From: Jeotgalicoccus halotolerans
GTDB lineage: Bacteria > Bacillota > Bacilli > Staphylococcales > Salinicoccaceae
Assembly (NCBI RefSeq): GCF_003387165.1
Contig: NZ_QUMW01000012.1
Coordinates: 1 to 64,000 of the forward strand
Direction: 5' to 3'
DNA length: 64,000 bases
Shown: piece after piece, positions 1 to 8,936 of the stretch
Position numbering within the stretch: the first letter of the stretch is position 1
Layout of the letters: every line of letters begins with the position of its first letter
The notes under the pieces: model-generated
Told to the model about the DNA's origin: nothing
The model's input: only the letters and a program-made list of their open reading frames with translations
The model's database searches: none
Translations under genes and position numbers: made by a program

Positions 1-94
1 GCCACACCTGTTCCCATGTCGAACACAGCAGTTAAGCTCTCCAGCGCCGATGGTAGTTGGACTGACGTCCCGCAAGAGTAGGACGCTGCCAGGC
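1..94 (+). rRNA. rrf: 5S ribosomal RNA, 3' part
   Basis: The first 94 bases match the conserved 3' three quarters of bacterial 5S rRNA: the CCCATG-TCGAACACAG segment, the GTTAAGCTC helix, and the closing CGCAAGAGTAGG-CGCTGCCAGGC strand. The 5' end lies outside the window, so this is the tail of an rRNA operon. A rho-independent terminator follows at 137-161. No tRNA gene follows it here. Confidence 0.95.
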
Positions 95-136
95 TGTACA
101 TAACATATTCAATTTATGGATGCGATGAGCCGCATT

Positions 137-161
137 GAGACCTTTATAGGTCTCTTTTTTT
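137..161 (+). terminator. Terminator of the rRNA operon
   Basis: Stem GAGACC / GGTCTC with a 6-base loop followed by seven T residues. It separates the 5S rRNA from tsaE. Confidence 0.85.
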
Positions 162-205
162 GTATTATAATAGATTAATATATTATTTATTGAAGGAGTA
201 CCAGC

Positions 206-667
206 ATGTATACTTTAAAATTAAATTCACTGGCAGATACTGAACGGCTGGCTGAAATATTTGCACGTGAAATTTCCGGCGGTGCTGTTATTCTTCTATC
301 AGGAGATCTCGGCAGCGGTAAAACGGCATTTTCTCAGTTTTTAGGTAAATATTTAGGTGTGAAAAGACATATGACATCTCCGACCTTTAATATTATAAAA
401 TCATATAATGCGGATGTTAAACTTCATCATATGGATTGTTACCGTTTGGAAGATTCAGAAGAAGATTTAGGATTTGAAGAATATTTTAACGATACAGATA
501 TTGCGCTTGTAGAATGGCCGCAGTTCATAGCTGAATTTTTACCTGAAAATACAATAAGTATTAATATTAAGTATGAAAGTGAAAACGGACGCCTGGTTAC
601 TATTGAAGCAACAGGAGATAGCAATATTAAAATTGCGGAGGATGTTTATGATAAGTTTACTGCTTGA
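206..667 (+). CDS. tsaE: TsaE, tRNA t6A biosynthesis ATPase
   Basis: TsaE (153 aa) is the small P-loop ATPase that works with TsaB and TsaD in the cytoplasm to place threonylcarbamoyl on A37 of ANN-decoding tRNAs. The Walker A motif GDLGSGKT is at residues 33-40, and the SPTFNI segment and the later VEWP motif are typical of the family; length is normal. ATG 206 has a good ribosome binding site (GAAGGAG). It is the first gene of a tsaE-tsaB-rimI-tsaD operon and its 3' end overlaps tsaB by 20 bp, suggesting translational coupling. Confidence 0.95.
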   Translation: MYTLKLNSLADTERLAEIFAREISGGAVILLSGDLGSGKTAFSQFLGKYLGVKRHMTSPTFNIIKSYNADVKLHHMDCYRLEDSEEDLGFEEYFNDTDIALVEWPQFIAEFLPENTISINIKYESENGRLVTIEATGDSNIKIAEDVYDKFTA

Positions 668-1289
668 TACAAGCAACCAGGCTTTATCGGTTGCGGTAAA
701 CCGCAATGGTAAAATGGCTGCGGAAATTAATACAAATTATAAGAAAACCCACTCTGAAACACTGGTGGATAATATACAAAAAGTGCTTGAAATTGCCGAT
801 ATTAAAAAGTCCAGTATAGACAGAATAATCGCCGCAAAAGGGCCCGGTTCTTATACCGGAGTCCGCATCGGTATTACTGTGGCTAAAATGCTCGCAAAAC
901 AGCTGGACATCCCTGTATACTCAGTATCATCATTATTTGTGCTTGCTGTATCGAATCATATCAGAGGTAATGCCGTGCCTCTTATCGATGCGAGAAGAGG
1001 ATATGTATACGGTGCAATGTATAACATTCAGGAAGATGATTACACTGAAGTGATAGCTCCTCAGTATATTGAATTCAGTACTTTATCTGCTGAAATTACC
1101 GAAGCTGTTTATTTATTAAACAGTGATGAAAAAATCACTATTGATATCGATGGATATACTCATGTGACACCGCGTATATCAGAGACAGAACGATATGAAA
1201 AAGCATTAAAACTTGAAGATGCGGATCAGCTGACACCTGATTATCTGCGTATCTCGGAGGCGGAAAGAAATTGGCAGGACAACCAGTAA
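648..1289 (+). CDS. tsaB: TsaB, tRNA t6A biosynthesis protein
   Basis: TsaB (213 aa from ATG 648) is the ASKHA-fold partner of TsaD. The N-terminal LLLDTSNQALSVAV strand and the KGPGSYTGVRIG motif are diagnostic. An upstream in-frame ATG at 573 would give 238 aa, but GCGGAGG lies just before 648 and TsaB proteins begin at the ISLLLDTS strand, so 648 is preferred. It overlaps tsaE upstream and rimI downstream, in the same operon. Confidence 0.93.
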   Translation: MISLLLDTSNQALSVAVNRNGKMAAEINTNYKKTHSETLVDNIQKVLEIADIKKSSIDRIIAAKGPGSYTGVRIGITVAKMLAKQLDIPVYSVSSLFVLAVSNHIRGNAVPLIDARRGYVYGAMYNIQEDDYTEVIAPQYIEFSTLSAEITEAVYLLNSDEKITIDIDGYTHVTPRISETERYEKALKLEDADQLTPDYLRISEAERNWQDNQ

Positions 1290-1723
1290 TAAGAGAAATG
1301 AAAATTGAAGATTTAAATGCGGTGTACGAAATAGAAACCGAAGCATTTAAAAATTCAACATGGACGATGGAAGCTTATACGAGAGAACTGGTAATGAATA
1401 AATTTGCTCATTATTTTGTTATGGAGCTGGATGGCGAAATTATCGGTTATACAGGTATATGGCTTGTAGTGGATCAATGTCAGATTACTACTGTCGCAGT
1501 TTCCAAAAAAATGCGCGGCAAAGGCTACAGCCATGTACTTATTCAGCATATTAAAGACTATGTAAAACCTCAAGCTGACGTAGTTTCTCTGGAAGTCAGG
1601 GTCGATAATACACCGGCAATGAGACTGTATGAAAGGAACGGCTTTAAATATGGCGGCGTACGTAAAAATTATTATGGAGAAGGACTTGATGCACACGTGA
1701 TGTGGGTGAATCTTAATGAGTAA
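1271..1723 (+). CDS. rimI: RimI, ribosomal protein S18 N-acetyltransferase
   Basis: A 150-aa GNAT acetyltransferase. The acetyl-CoA loop is [10 protein letters not shown] and the C-terminal [18 protein letters not shown] block is typical of RimI, which acetylates the N-terminal alanine of ribosomal protein S18. The start is TTG 1271, with GGAGG ten bases upstream inside tsaB; ATG 1298 is a weaker alternative. It lies between tsaB and tsaD as in most Firmicutes and overlaps tsaD by 8 bp. Confidence 0.9.
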   Translation: MAGQPVIREMKIEDLNAVYEIETEAFKNSTWTMEAYTRELVMNKFAHYFVMELDGEIIGYTGIWLVVDQCQITTVAVSKKMRGKGYSHVLIQHIKDYVKPQADVVSLEVRVDNTPAMRLYERNGFKYGGVRKNYYGEGLDAHVMWVNLNE

Positions 1724-2738
1724 GGATATTACAATACTGGCAATAGAAACTAGTTGTGATGAGACTGCAGCAAGCGTTATTATGAATGGCTATAAAATTT
1801 TATCAAATGTAGTAGTAAGCCAGATAGAAAGTCATAAGCGATTTGGGGGCGTAGTGCCGGAAGTTGCATCACGTCATCACGTAGAAGCAATTACACAGGT
1901 TATAGAACAGGCTTTAAAAGATGCTGAACTCGAGCCTTCGGATTTAACAGCTGTGGCTGTTACAGAAGGTCCTGGTCTGATAGGCGCACTCCTTATCGGC
2001 ATCAACGCAGCAAAAGCATTTGCTTTCGTTCATGACTTACCGCTGATTCCTGTTCATCATATAGCAGGGCATATTTACGCAGCACAGCTGGAAAAACCAT
2101 TGGAATTTCCGCTCATTTCACTTGTAGTCTCAGGCGGTCATACAGAGCTGATATATATGAAAGATCATATGTCGTTCGAAATTATCGGTGAAACGAGAGA
2201 TGACGCTGTTGGAGAAGCTTTCGATAAAGTGGCAAGGGTGATTGATCTGCCTTATCCAGGAGGTCCGCATATCGATCATCTGGCACAGAGCGGAAAAGAC
2301 ACTTTTAATTTCCCGAGAGGATTAATGAAAGAAGAAACATTTGATTTCAGCTTCTCAGGCTTAAAATCAGCAGTGATTAATAAACTTCATAATTGTAAGC
2401 AAAAAGGAATTGAAGTAAATAAAAGTGATGTCGCAGCAAGCTTTCAGACAAGCGTTTCCGATGTACTGACAGCAAAAACATTTGCTGCCCTGGAAAAATA
2501 TGATGTCAAAAATCTGATTATTGCCGGCGGGGTTGCAGGAAACAGCGAATTGCGGAGCAGATTTACGTCTATGTGCAATGACAAAAATATTAACCTTCAA
2601 ATACCTGAACTGAAGTTCTGTACAGATAATGCTGCTATGATTGGTGCAGCGGCCTATCATTTGTATGAAAAAAATCACTTAGCAGATTTAACACTTAATG
2701 GACGGAACTTTATCGATATAGAAGAGTATGCTTTTTAA
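1716..2738 (+). CDS. tsaD: TsaD, tRNA N6-threonylcarbamoyladenosine transferase
   Basis: TsaD (340 aa) catalyses transfer of the threonylcarbamoyl group onto A37 of tRNA, using TsaB and TsaE. It has the [15 protein letters not shown] phosphate loop, the metal-binding HHxxGH segment ([12 protein letters not shown]), VSGGHTEL, and the C-terminal [10 protein letters not shown] motif. Length is typical. The ATG overlaps the rimI stop. It is the last gene of the t6A operon; a new promoter and leader follow. Confidence 0.97.
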   Translation: MSKDITILAIETSCDETAASVIMNGYKILSNVVVSQIESHKRFGGVVPEVASRHHVEAITQVIEQALKDAELEPSDLTAVAVTEGPGLIGALLIGINAAKAFAFVHDLPLIPVHHIAGHIYAAQLEKPLEFPLISLVVSGGHTELIYMKDHMSFEIIGETRDDAVGEAFDKVARVIDLPYPGGPHIDHLAQSGKDTFNFPRGLMKEETFDFSFSGLKSAVINKLHNCKQKGIEVNKSDVAASFQTSVSDVLTAKTFAALEKYDVKNLIIAGGVAGNSELRSRFTSMCNDKNINLQIPELKFCTDNAAMIGAAAYHLYEKNHLADLTLNGRNFIDIEEYAF

Positions 2739-2776
2739 CTTAGAGTAAAATGGTATATTTTCACTTTTAATTGTGG

Positions 2777-2782
2777 TATAAT
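2777..2782 (+). promoter_or_regulatory. Extended -10 promoter of the ABC-F gene
   Basis: TATAAT at 2777-2782 is preceded by TGG, giving an extended -10 (TG-N-TATAAT). No good -35 hexamer is visible at the usual spacing. It sits 30 bp before the leader peptide start codon. Confidence 0.6.
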
Positions 2783-2801
2783 GTTAATAATTAATTTAAG
2801 G

Positions 2802-2962
2802 AGGACATGTTATGATACCGCGTATTTGGAACACACTTTTGAATCTATAATTTAATAAAAATTCAAAAGTCTTGTTCAAACTATATTTATACACGGGATT
2901 AGTATGTCCTTTTTTAAAATAAAAATGTACGTTTGGGACAGCACAGAACTGTCTCTTTTTTT
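2802..2962 (+). promoter_or_regulatory. Transcription attenuator with two terminators
   Basis: AGGACAT at 2802-2808, which covers the leader ribosome binding site, can pair with ATGTCCT at 2904-2910, and a T run follows. A compact second terminator has stem GGGACAG (2935-2941) with CTGTCTC (2949-2955) and T residues 2956-2962. Together with the leader ORF this resembles ribosome-mediated attenuation of antibiotic-resistance ABC-F genes. Confidence 0.7.
2812..2850 (+). CDS. Leader peptide MIPRIWNTLLNL of the ABC-F attenuator
   Basis: A 12-codon ORF with a very strong ribosome binding site (AAGGAGGACATGTT then ATG) lies between the promoter and the ABC-F gene. Its 3' half forms a perfect 10-bp stem (ACTTTTGAAT 2835-2844 with ATTCAAAAGT 2861-2870). 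Short leader ORFs of this type precede vga, msr, lsa and vmlR genes, where a drug-stalled ribosome prevents terminator formation. The function is inferred by analogy; the ORF, its binding site and the stems are seen directly. Confidence 0.7.
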   Translation: MIPRIWNTLLNL

Positions 2963-3007
2963 GTGCAGAAATATAGTTTGCAGACTCGAACAGGAGTGCA
3001 AATTATA

Positions 3008-4465
3008 ATGAATGAATTAAGTATAAAATTAAATAATATATCAGTCGCTTTCGGCAATAAAGATATTTTTGACATAGCAAATCTGCAAGCTTATATTAAT
3101 GACCGGATTGCAATTGTCGGCCGCAACGGATCGGGTAAATCGACACTGCTTAAAATAATTGCCGGAGAATTTACAGAGTATACGGGAGAAGTTCAAAGAG
3201 AAACAGAATTTAATTATTTAAGCCAGATGGGAAGCTCAGACCAGAACATTGGCGGGACTCTCGATTTTGAAATGCTCAGCCGCATGAATGTTCCGGATAA
3301 TGATAATTTGAGCGGCGGAGAAGAAACAAAATACAGACTGGTCCAGACGCTGTCGGATTATAAGACTGGTTTGCTGCTCGATGAACCGACGACACATCTC
3401 GATTATGAAAGTATTGAGTATTTAATAGAAGAACTCAAATACTATTACGGCACCTTAATTTTTGTCAGTCACGACAGACACTTCATCAACAGTCTGGCGA
3501 CTAAGATATGGGAAGTGTCAGATGGTAATGTAACTGAGTATAACGGTAATTACGATGATTATGAAGAAGCCAAAAATAAAGAAAAACTGACACTTGAACG
3601 TGAACACGAAAATATATTAAAAGAAAAAGAACGACTGAACAAAGCGATCAGCAAACAAAAAGAAAAGGCGGAAAAAATGACAGCAGCTGGTAAAAATAAA
3701 AGCGGAGATATAAAGCCGGACCGCCTGTCGAGTTCCAAGCAAAAAGATACAGTGCAAAAACAGGCATTTAAAGCAGCGAAAGCGATGGAGAGCCGAATGG
3801 AGCAGCTGAAAGAGACGGAACTTCCAATTCATGAAACTGCACTGAAATTTCCGATGTCAAAAGCGATGGAACTTCATAATAAGTTTCCGATAATGGGGCA
3901 AGATGTCACTGTTGAGCGCGGCGGGGATATTCTTTTAGATAAGGTGAGCTTCCAATTTCCGCAGGGAGAAACCATTGCAATCACAGGCAGAAATGGGAGC
4001 GGAAAATCGAGCCTACTTACTGATATGATCGAAGGCGGAAATAATTTTGATATTTCACCGAAAGTTGTAATTGAACAGTACAATCAAATGGATTATAAGT
4101 TGTTCGGTGGAGAATCAGCCGTGCAGTTTTTAAAGCGTCATTCAGAAATGAACGAAACCCTTATAAGAAGTATGCTGGTCAATTTAGGCTTTTCACCTGA
4201 CGAAGTCATGAAGCCGGTTAATAAGTTAAGCGGCGGGGAAGCGACGAGAGTATCATTGGCATTAATGTTTGTTAAACCTTCAAATGTAATCATTCTGGAT
4301 GAACCGACGAACTTTATCGATTTAATGACGATAGAGGCACTTGAAAAATTTATAAAAGCGTATCAGGGGACTATTATTTTAATCTCGCATGACCGTCAGT
4401 TTGTCAGCCGGACAGCAGACAGGGTTTATAAAATCGAGGATATGAAGTTACATCGGATTAAGTAA
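3008..4465 (+). CDS. ABC-F ribosome protection protein (Vga/Msr/Lsa type)
   Basis: A 485-aa protein with two ABC domains and no membrane segments. Walker A motifs are GRNGSGKST (residues 38-46) and GRNGSGKSS in the second half; the signatures are LSGGEETKYR and LSGGEATRVS, followed by DEPTTHLD and DEPTNFID. A long charged linker separates the domains, as in ABC-F proteins that displace ribosome-bound antibiotics. ATG 3008 is preferred over the upstream in-frame start at 2933, which lies inside the terminator. The attenuated leader suggests drug induction. Its substrate class (lincosamide, streptogramin A, pleuromutilin or macrolide) cannot be read from the sequence. Confidence 0.85.
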   Translation: MNELSIKLNNISVAFGNKDIFDIANLQAYINDRIAIVGRNGSGKSTLLKIIAGEFTEYTGEVQRETEFNYLSQMGSSDQNIGGTLDFEMLSRMNVPDNDNLSGGEETKYRLVQTLSDYKTGLLLDEPTTHLDYESIEYLIEELKYYYGTLIFVSHDRHFINSLATKIWEVSDGNVTEYNGNYDDYEEAKNKEKLTLEREHENILKEKERLNKAISKQKEKAEKMTAAGKNKSGDIKPDRLSSSKQKDTVQKQAFKAAKAMESRMEQLKETELPIHETALKFPMSKAMELHNKFPIMGQDVTVERGGDILLDKVSFQFPQGETIAITGRNGSGKSSLLTDMIEGGNNFDISPKVVIEQYNQMDYKLFGGESAVQFLKRHSEMNETLIRSMLVNLGFSPDEVMKPVNKLSGGEATRVSLALMFVKPSNVIILDEPTNFIDLMTIEALEKFIKAYQGTIILISHDRQFVSRTADRVYKIEDMKLHRIK

Positions 4466-4500
4466 TATTTATAATTTAGAGAATATTTATTCAGAAATGT

Positions 4501-4947
4501 ATGATATATAATATTATTTATTGGGCTGAGGTGTATAATGTAAATGCACTTGAGACCCTCGAATTTTACGAAAAGAATTTTGATGCAGTCATTAACTCAA
4601 AATCACTCGCGACCGATCCGATGTTTGCTGATGCTCTGGATGAAATGGGGATGTCGAAAGAAGATGCAGAAACTTTTGTGATGAATGCTGAGTTTGAAGT
4701 ACTCGGACAAAAATTTATGGCGAGCTCTACGTGGGGACATAAGGAAATTGACAACGCAGGTGCAGCTGCTGCATTTACGTTCGATATTAATAATCCAGAT
4801 GAACTGGAGCAGGTAAAATCCTTTTACAGTAAAGCAATTGAAGCAGGATGCCATGCAGATATGGAAGCGGGACCGACAGAGTGGACGGAGTACTTTGCGA
4901 GTTTTAAAGATCCGTACGGTGTATCGTGGATGATCAGCGGAGAATAG
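4501..4947 (+). CDS. VOC-fold (glyoxalase/PhnB-like) protein
   Basis: A 148-aa protein of the vicinal-oxygen-chelate superfamily, with features of the PhnB/YjdN-like branch: TLEFYEKNFDAV near the start, the MASSTWG block, and a C-terminal FKDPYGVSWMI strand. No specific substrate can be named. The start is uncertain because no clear ribosome binding site precedes ATG 4501. It appears to be a single-gene unit closed by the hairpin at 4958-4999. Despite the family name there is no link to the phn operon 50 kb away. Confidence 0.75.
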   Translation: MIYNIIYWAEVYNVNALETLEFYEKNFDAVINSKSLATDPMFADALDEMGMSKEDAETFVMNAEFEVLGQKFMASSTWGHKEIDNAGAAAAFTFDINNPDELEQVKSFYSKAIEAGCHADMEAGPTEWTEYFASFKDPYGVSWMISGE

Positions 4948-4957
4948 AAAGATGAAA

Positions 4958-4999
4958 AGCACTGCGGAATCTTCATTATGAGATTCTGCAGTGTTTTTG
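4958..4999 (+). terminator. Terminator after the VOC gene
   Basis: Long stem CACTGCGGAATCT / AGATTCTGCAGTG with an 8-base loop, followed by TTTTTG. Confidence 0.85.
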
Positions 5000-5023
5000 T
5001 TTAATCTTAGAGATGATTAGCTG

Positions 5024-5075
5024 AGCCTCATCCGGGTACTTATAAATAAGTACAATAATCAGTTGAAATGAGGCT
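5024..5075 (+). promoter_or_regulatory. Nested inverted repeats covering the MBL gene's ribosome binding site
   Basis: Outer arms AGCCTCAT (5024-5031) and ATGAGGCT (5068-5075) enclose an inner palindrome GTACTTAT-AA-ATAAGTAC (5036-5053). The outer right arm contains the GAGG that serves as ribosome binding site for ATG 5082. The structure could hide that site or act as an operator. No known riboswitch class was recognised. Confidence 0.45.
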
Positions 5076-5081
5076 TTATAA

Positions 5082-5927
5082 ATGGCTGCAAGTATGCATT
5101 ACGGAGATGATTATAAATATCTGCCGGTAACGTCAAAAGAGAACGGTAAAGGTGTTGAAGTGCTTACTGACTTATATCAATATACAGTACAGATTGTCAA
5201 CGTAGTATTTTACGGCAGACCGGATGATGGTGATCTTGTATTAATTGATGCCGGCATGCCGAAATCTTCAGAGAAAATTATCGAAGCGGCTAAGGAACGC
5301 TTTGGAGAGAACAGTAAACCGAAAGCGATTATTTTAACGCATGGACATTTTGATCATGTCGGTGCAGTAATAGAGCTTTCTGAACACTGGGATGTGCCTG
5401 TCTATGCGCACAAATTGGAGCTGCCGTATCTTAACGGCATGAAAGATTATCAGGCTCCGGATCCTTCAGTTTACGGGGGGATGGTGGCGAAAATGTCTCC
5501 GATGTTCCCGCACGCAGGCATCGATATAACAGAACGGCTTCATGAACTGCCGGCAGACGGAAGTGTACCGTATATGCCCGATTTTGAATGGGTTCACACG
5601 CCGGGACATGCCGAGGGACACGTCTCCTTCTACCGTGAAAAAGATAAGGCATTGATTGCAGGAGATGCATTTATTACGGTGAAACAGGATTCACTGTATA
5701 ATGTCCTGACACAAGAGAAAAATATTTACGGTCCGCCGCGATATTTTACAGCGGACTGGGAAGCAGCCCAAGCTTCTGTCGAAAAACTTGCATCAGTCAA
5801 TCCAGAAATTGCAATTACCGGACATGGACAGCCGATGACCGGGAATGAACTTGCTGAGGCACTTGATAAACTTGTAAATAATTTTGACGAAATCGCAAAA
5901 CCTGACTCCGGAAAATATATAGAATAA
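5082..5927 (+). CDS. MBL-fold metallo-hydrolase
   Basis: A 281-aa metallo-beta-lactamase-fold hydrolase. The metal ligands HGHFDH, the histidine in HTPGHAEGH, the aspartate in AGDAF and a late GHGQP histidine are all present, so it should bind two metal ions. The substrate is unknown; thioesters, lactones and glutathione-type conjugates are common in the family. ATG 5082 has a modest ribosome binding site (GAGG); ATG 5094 is an alternative. A convergent-type hairpin at 5925-5972 ends the unit. Confidence 0.85.
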   Translation: MAASMHYGDDYKYLPVTSKENGKGVEVLTDLYQYTVQIVNVVFYGRPDDGDLVLIDAGMPKSSEKIIEAAKERFGENSKPKAIILTHGHFDHVGAVIELSEHWDVPVYAHKLELPYLNGMKDYQAPDPSVYGGMVAKMSPMFPHAGIDITERLHELPADGSVPYMPDFEWVHTPGHAEGHVSFYREKDKALIAGDAFITVKQDSLYNVLTQEKNIYGPPRYFTADWEAAQASVEKLASVNPEIAITGHGQPMTGNELAEALDKLVNNFDEIAKPDSGKYIE

Positions 5928-5972
5928 AAAACATCGCGCTTGATCAGAGGAAGGTCAAGTGCGATGTTTTTT
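5925..5972 (+). terminator. Terminator after the MBL gene
   Basis: Stem AACATCGCGCTTGATC with GGTCAAGTGCGATGTT, followed by TTTTTTG. Confidence 0.8.
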
Positions 5973-6049
5973 GCATTTATTAATTCGAACATACATTCAG
6001 TTAATATTACGTTTGATGAGATGTCTGTTCTGTCAATACGGAACGTACG

Positions 6050-6190
6050 TTTTGTCCACAATTTGTGGACAAATTGTTAGTAACTTATCCAGAACTGTGT
6101 ACTATTCTGTGGATAAGTGTGTTGATAACTATAAAATTTGTGGAAAAACGGTGTGGAAGACACTTATGACGGCATTTCTTCTGTGGATAA
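6050..6190. other. Cluster of DnaA-box-like sequences
   Basis: Within about 140 bp of intergenic DNA there are two perfect DnaA boxes (TGTGGATAA at 6109-6117 and 6182-6190) and several near matches: TTGTCCACA and TGTGGACAA as an inverted pair around 6052-6072, TTATCCAGA at 6085-6093, TGTTGATAA near 6119, TGTGGAAAA at 6139 and TGTGGAAGA at 6152. No dnaA or dnaN gene is nearby, so this is not the usual oriC context. Such clusters outside oriC are known in Bacillus, where they titrate DnaA. No ORF here is convincing. Confidence 0.65.
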
Positions 6191-6249
6191 CTTTTTGAGA
6201 TAAATTTTATTTTTTCATCGAACATACAGTGAATTTCCGGTAAAATAAT

Positions 6250-8166
6250 TTAAAGTTCAGCTAGTAATTCTTCAGCTTCTGTCCATTCGGTCATCAGCTC
6301 TTCGAGTTTTTGATTAATTTCCTGAAGTCTGTCATTTAATTCCTGTGCTTTCTCATAGTCATTAAAAACTTCCGGTGCAACCAGTTTATCTTCAATCATC
6401 GTTAATTCAGTTTCCAGTGTCTGTATTTCCTGTTCAAGCTTTTCACTCTGTTTTTTAACCTTTTTCAGTTCGTTACGCCGCTGTTTCTGAGCTTCATAGT
6501 CAGAAATATTTTCTTTTTTCTCCGTTGCTGTTTCGGCTGGCACTTCCATAAACTCAGCCTCTTTTTTCTTATGCAGGAAGTAGCTGTAGTCCCCGTCGAC
6601 CATCATGATTTTATGAGGTTCAATTTCCATGACCCGCGTCGCAATTTTATCTATAAAGTAGCGGTCGTGAGAGACGACAATAATCGTTCCCGGGAAGTTT
6701 TCCAGTGCTTTCTCCAGGACTTCCTTGCTGTCGATATCCAAATGGTTGGTCGGCTCATCGAGAATAAGCAGATTATTTTCTTCAAGCATCATTTTAGCAA
6801 GTTGTATTCTCGCCTTTTCTCCGCCGCTCAAAGAGTTGACCTGTTTTAAGACTTCGTCCTGAGTAAACAGGAAGCGGCCGAGTATTTTTCTGACAACGCT
6901 CTCATTCATATGCGGATATTCTTTCCACAGTTCTTCAAGAACATTATTCTGAGACATGAATTCAGCCTGTTTCTGATCGTAGTAGCCGATTGTGACATTT
7001 GTACCGTATTGAATATTGCCGGACAAGGCCGGAATGATTTTAGCAATTGTTTTAGCGAGTGTGGATTTACCGATACCGTTCGGGCCTAAAATAGCCAGAC
7101 GTTCTCCTTTATCGACATTAAATGACAAGTTGCTGCGGAGCACTGTATCATCGTAGCCGATGGCGAGTTCTTTCAGTCTGAGAACGTCGTTCCCGCTTTC
7201 CCGTTTAATTGTAAAATGAAAATCCGCGCTCGAACGGTCTATAAAAGGTTTATCCATGCGGTCCATCATTTCAAGTTTTTTGCGGCGGTCTTTAGCCATG
7301 CCGGAAGTCGATGCCCGGGTAATATTTTTTTCGATAAATGTCTCAAGTCTCTTAACTTCGCTCTGCTCGCGTTCATACAGTTTCATTCTGAGACGGTATG
7401 TTTTTTCTTTCTCTTTCACGTAATTTGTGTAATTCGTATGATAAAGCGTACCGCGATGTAATTCAATTTCATAGATTTTATCGACTGTGCGGTCGAGGAA
7501 ATAACGGTCGTGACTGATAATTACGACTGCACCTTCATAACTCTTCAAATACTGTTCCAGCCATTCAACAGTCGCCATATCAAGGTGGTTGGTCGGCTCA
7601 TCCAGAAGCAGCAGGTCAGGCTTGGTCAGCAGCATCTTGCCGAGTGCGAGACGTGTTTTCTGTCCGCCGGAAAATTCTTCGACCCTGCGACCGAGATCAG
7701 CTTCTGTAAACTGCAGGCCCGTCAGAACACTTTTAATCTGGGCATCGATTGTATAGCCGTCATTGTGTTCAAAACTGAGCTGTATATTTTCATAGCGTTT
7801 AAGTTTTTCATCATAGTCTCTGTGTGTATGCTCATGTTCAGCCAGCCAGGCAGCAATTTCCGCCATATCGTTATTCATTTTCAGAATATGCGAGAACGGC
7901 TTCTGCATTTCATCTCTGACAGTGTCTTCGGATTCGAGAGTCATCTGCTGGGCAAGATAACCGAGCGAAACATTTTTCGGCATGCTGATTGTGCCGCTGT
8001 CATATGTGAGTTCATCCGCCATGATTTTCATTAAAGTACTTTTGCCTGCACCGTTTTTTCCGACGATGCCGAGCGTTTCCCCGGACTTTACTTCGAGATC
8101 CAGATTTTCAAAGATTGTATTTGTTCCGTATGCCTTTGAGACATTACCCAATTGTAAAAGTATCAT
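6250..8166 (-). CDS. ABC-F ATPase of the YdiF/Uup type
   Basis: A 638-aa protein with two ABC domains joined by a charged linker and ending in a C-terminal coiled coil (residues about 545-638, rich in K/E/Q/L). Walker A motifs are GKNGAGKST and GPNGIGKST; signatures are FSGGQKTRLAL and LSGGEKARIQL, each followed by DEPTNHLD. The C-terminal extension places it with housekeeping YdiF/Uup ABC-F factors that act on the ribosome rather than with drug-resistance members. It is transcribed away from rex. Confidence 0.88.
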   Translation of the reverse strand: MILLQLGNVSKAYGTNTIFENLDLEVKSGETLGIVGKNGAGKSTLMKIMADELTYDSGTISMPKNVSLGYLAQQMTLESEDTVRDEMQKPFSHILKMNNDMAEIAAWLAEHEHTHRDYDEKLKRYENIQLSFEHNDGYTIDAQIKSVLTGLQFTEADLGRRVEEFSGGQKTRLALGKMLLTKPDLLLLDEPTNHLDMATVEWLEQYLKSYEGAVVIISHDRYFLDRTVDKIYEIELHRGTLYHTNYTNYVKEKEKTYRLRMKLYEREQSEVKRLETFIEKNITRASTSGMAKDRRKKLEMMDRMDKPFIDRSSADFHFTIKRESGNDVLRLKELAIGYDDTVLRSNLSFNVDKGERLAILGPNGIGKSTLAKTIAKIIPALSGNIQYGTNVTIGYYDQKQAEFMSQNNVLEELWKEYPHMNESVVRKILGRFLFTQDEVLKQVNSLSGGEKARIQLAKMMLEENNLLILDEPTNHLDIDSKEVLEKALENFPGTIIVVSHDRYFIDKIATRVMEIEPHKIMMVDGDYSYFLHKKKEAEFMEVPAETATEKKENISDYEAQKQRRNELKKVKKQSEKLEQEIQTLETELTMIEDKLVAPEVFNDYEKAQELNDRLQEINQKLEELMTEWTEAEELLAEL

Positions 8167-8255
8167 TATTGCTTACCTCATTTCACTCTCCAGTTTACAC
8201 GAAAAAACGGCATAATTCGACCAGATAAACCGGTGTCAGCCCATATATATTATGT

Positions 8256-8261
8256 TATAAT
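8256..8261 (+). promoter_or_regulatory. Extended -10 promoter of rex
   Basis: TATAAT preceded by TGT (extended -10), 32 bp before the rex start codon. No strong -35 is seen. Confidence 0.55.
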
Positions 8262-8292
8262 GGAGCGACTAGAAATATAGAGGTGAAAGGGA

Positions 8293-8925
8293 ATGTCTAA
8301 CAAGAAAAAAATCCCTAATGCAACTATGAAACGTCTACCGCTTTATTATCGTTACTTCAAACAAGAAGAGAATAATGGTAATGATAGAGTTTCTTCGAAA
8401 GAAATCAGTGAAGCATTAGACATTGACTCCGCGACTATCCGCAGGGACTTTTCTTATTTTGGAGAATTAGGCAGAAAAGGCTACGGATATAATGTCGGCA
8501 GCCTGCTGAAGTTTTTCCTGGAGCACATCCAGGGCAGCAATGTAAAAAATGTCATTCTTGTCGGAGCAGGTAATCTCGGCAGTGCGTTATTGAACTACAA
8601 ATTTGCAAACATTCATGATAAAATGAATGTAGTTGGCGCTTTTGACAGCAATGAATCACTTATTGGAAATGCGATTAACGGTATCAATATTTTTCATACA
8701 GATGATTTAGAGACAATCATACAGCAGGAAAACGTTGAAGTCGCAATTATGACTGTGCCGATGGAAGCTGGACAAGAGTCCGCAGAACGTTTAGAACAAG
8801 CAGGGATTAAAGGCATTCTTAACTTTACACCTATCCGGCTGAGCACTGGTCCTGATGTGACTGTACACAGTATTGACTTAGGCGTAGAGCTGCAGGCACT
8901 ATTTTTCCAGATGAAAAATAAATAG
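8293..8925 (+). CDS. rex: Rex, redox-sensing transcriptional repressor
   Basis: Rex (210 aa) represses fermentation and respiration genes and releases DNA when NADH rises. The N-terminal winged helix contains [21 protein letters not shown] (split between the recognition helix and wing), and the Rossmann motif [10 protein letters not shown] is at about residues 90-100. The C-terminal domain-swap helix is present. GAGGTGAAAGGG precedes ATG 8293. Only 11 bp separate it from tatA, so they may be cotranscribed. Confidence 0.95.
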   Translation: MSNKKKIPNATMKRLPLYYRYFKQEENNGNDRVSSKEISEALDIDSATIRRDFSYFGELGRKGYGYNVGSLLKFFLEHIQGSNVKNVILVGAGNLGSALLNYKFANIHDKMNVVGAFDSNESLIGNAINGINIFHTDDLETIIQQENVEVAIMTVPMEAGQESAERLEQAGIKGILNFTPIRLSTGPDVTVHSIDLGVELQALFFQMKNK

Positions 8926-8936
8926 GAGGGGTATTC

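Noticed and set aside
5959-6198. 79-aa plus-strand ORF over the DnaA-box cluster
   Set aside because: It begins inside a terminator stem, lacks a ribosome binding site and encodes a low-quality sequence produced by the repeated boxes.
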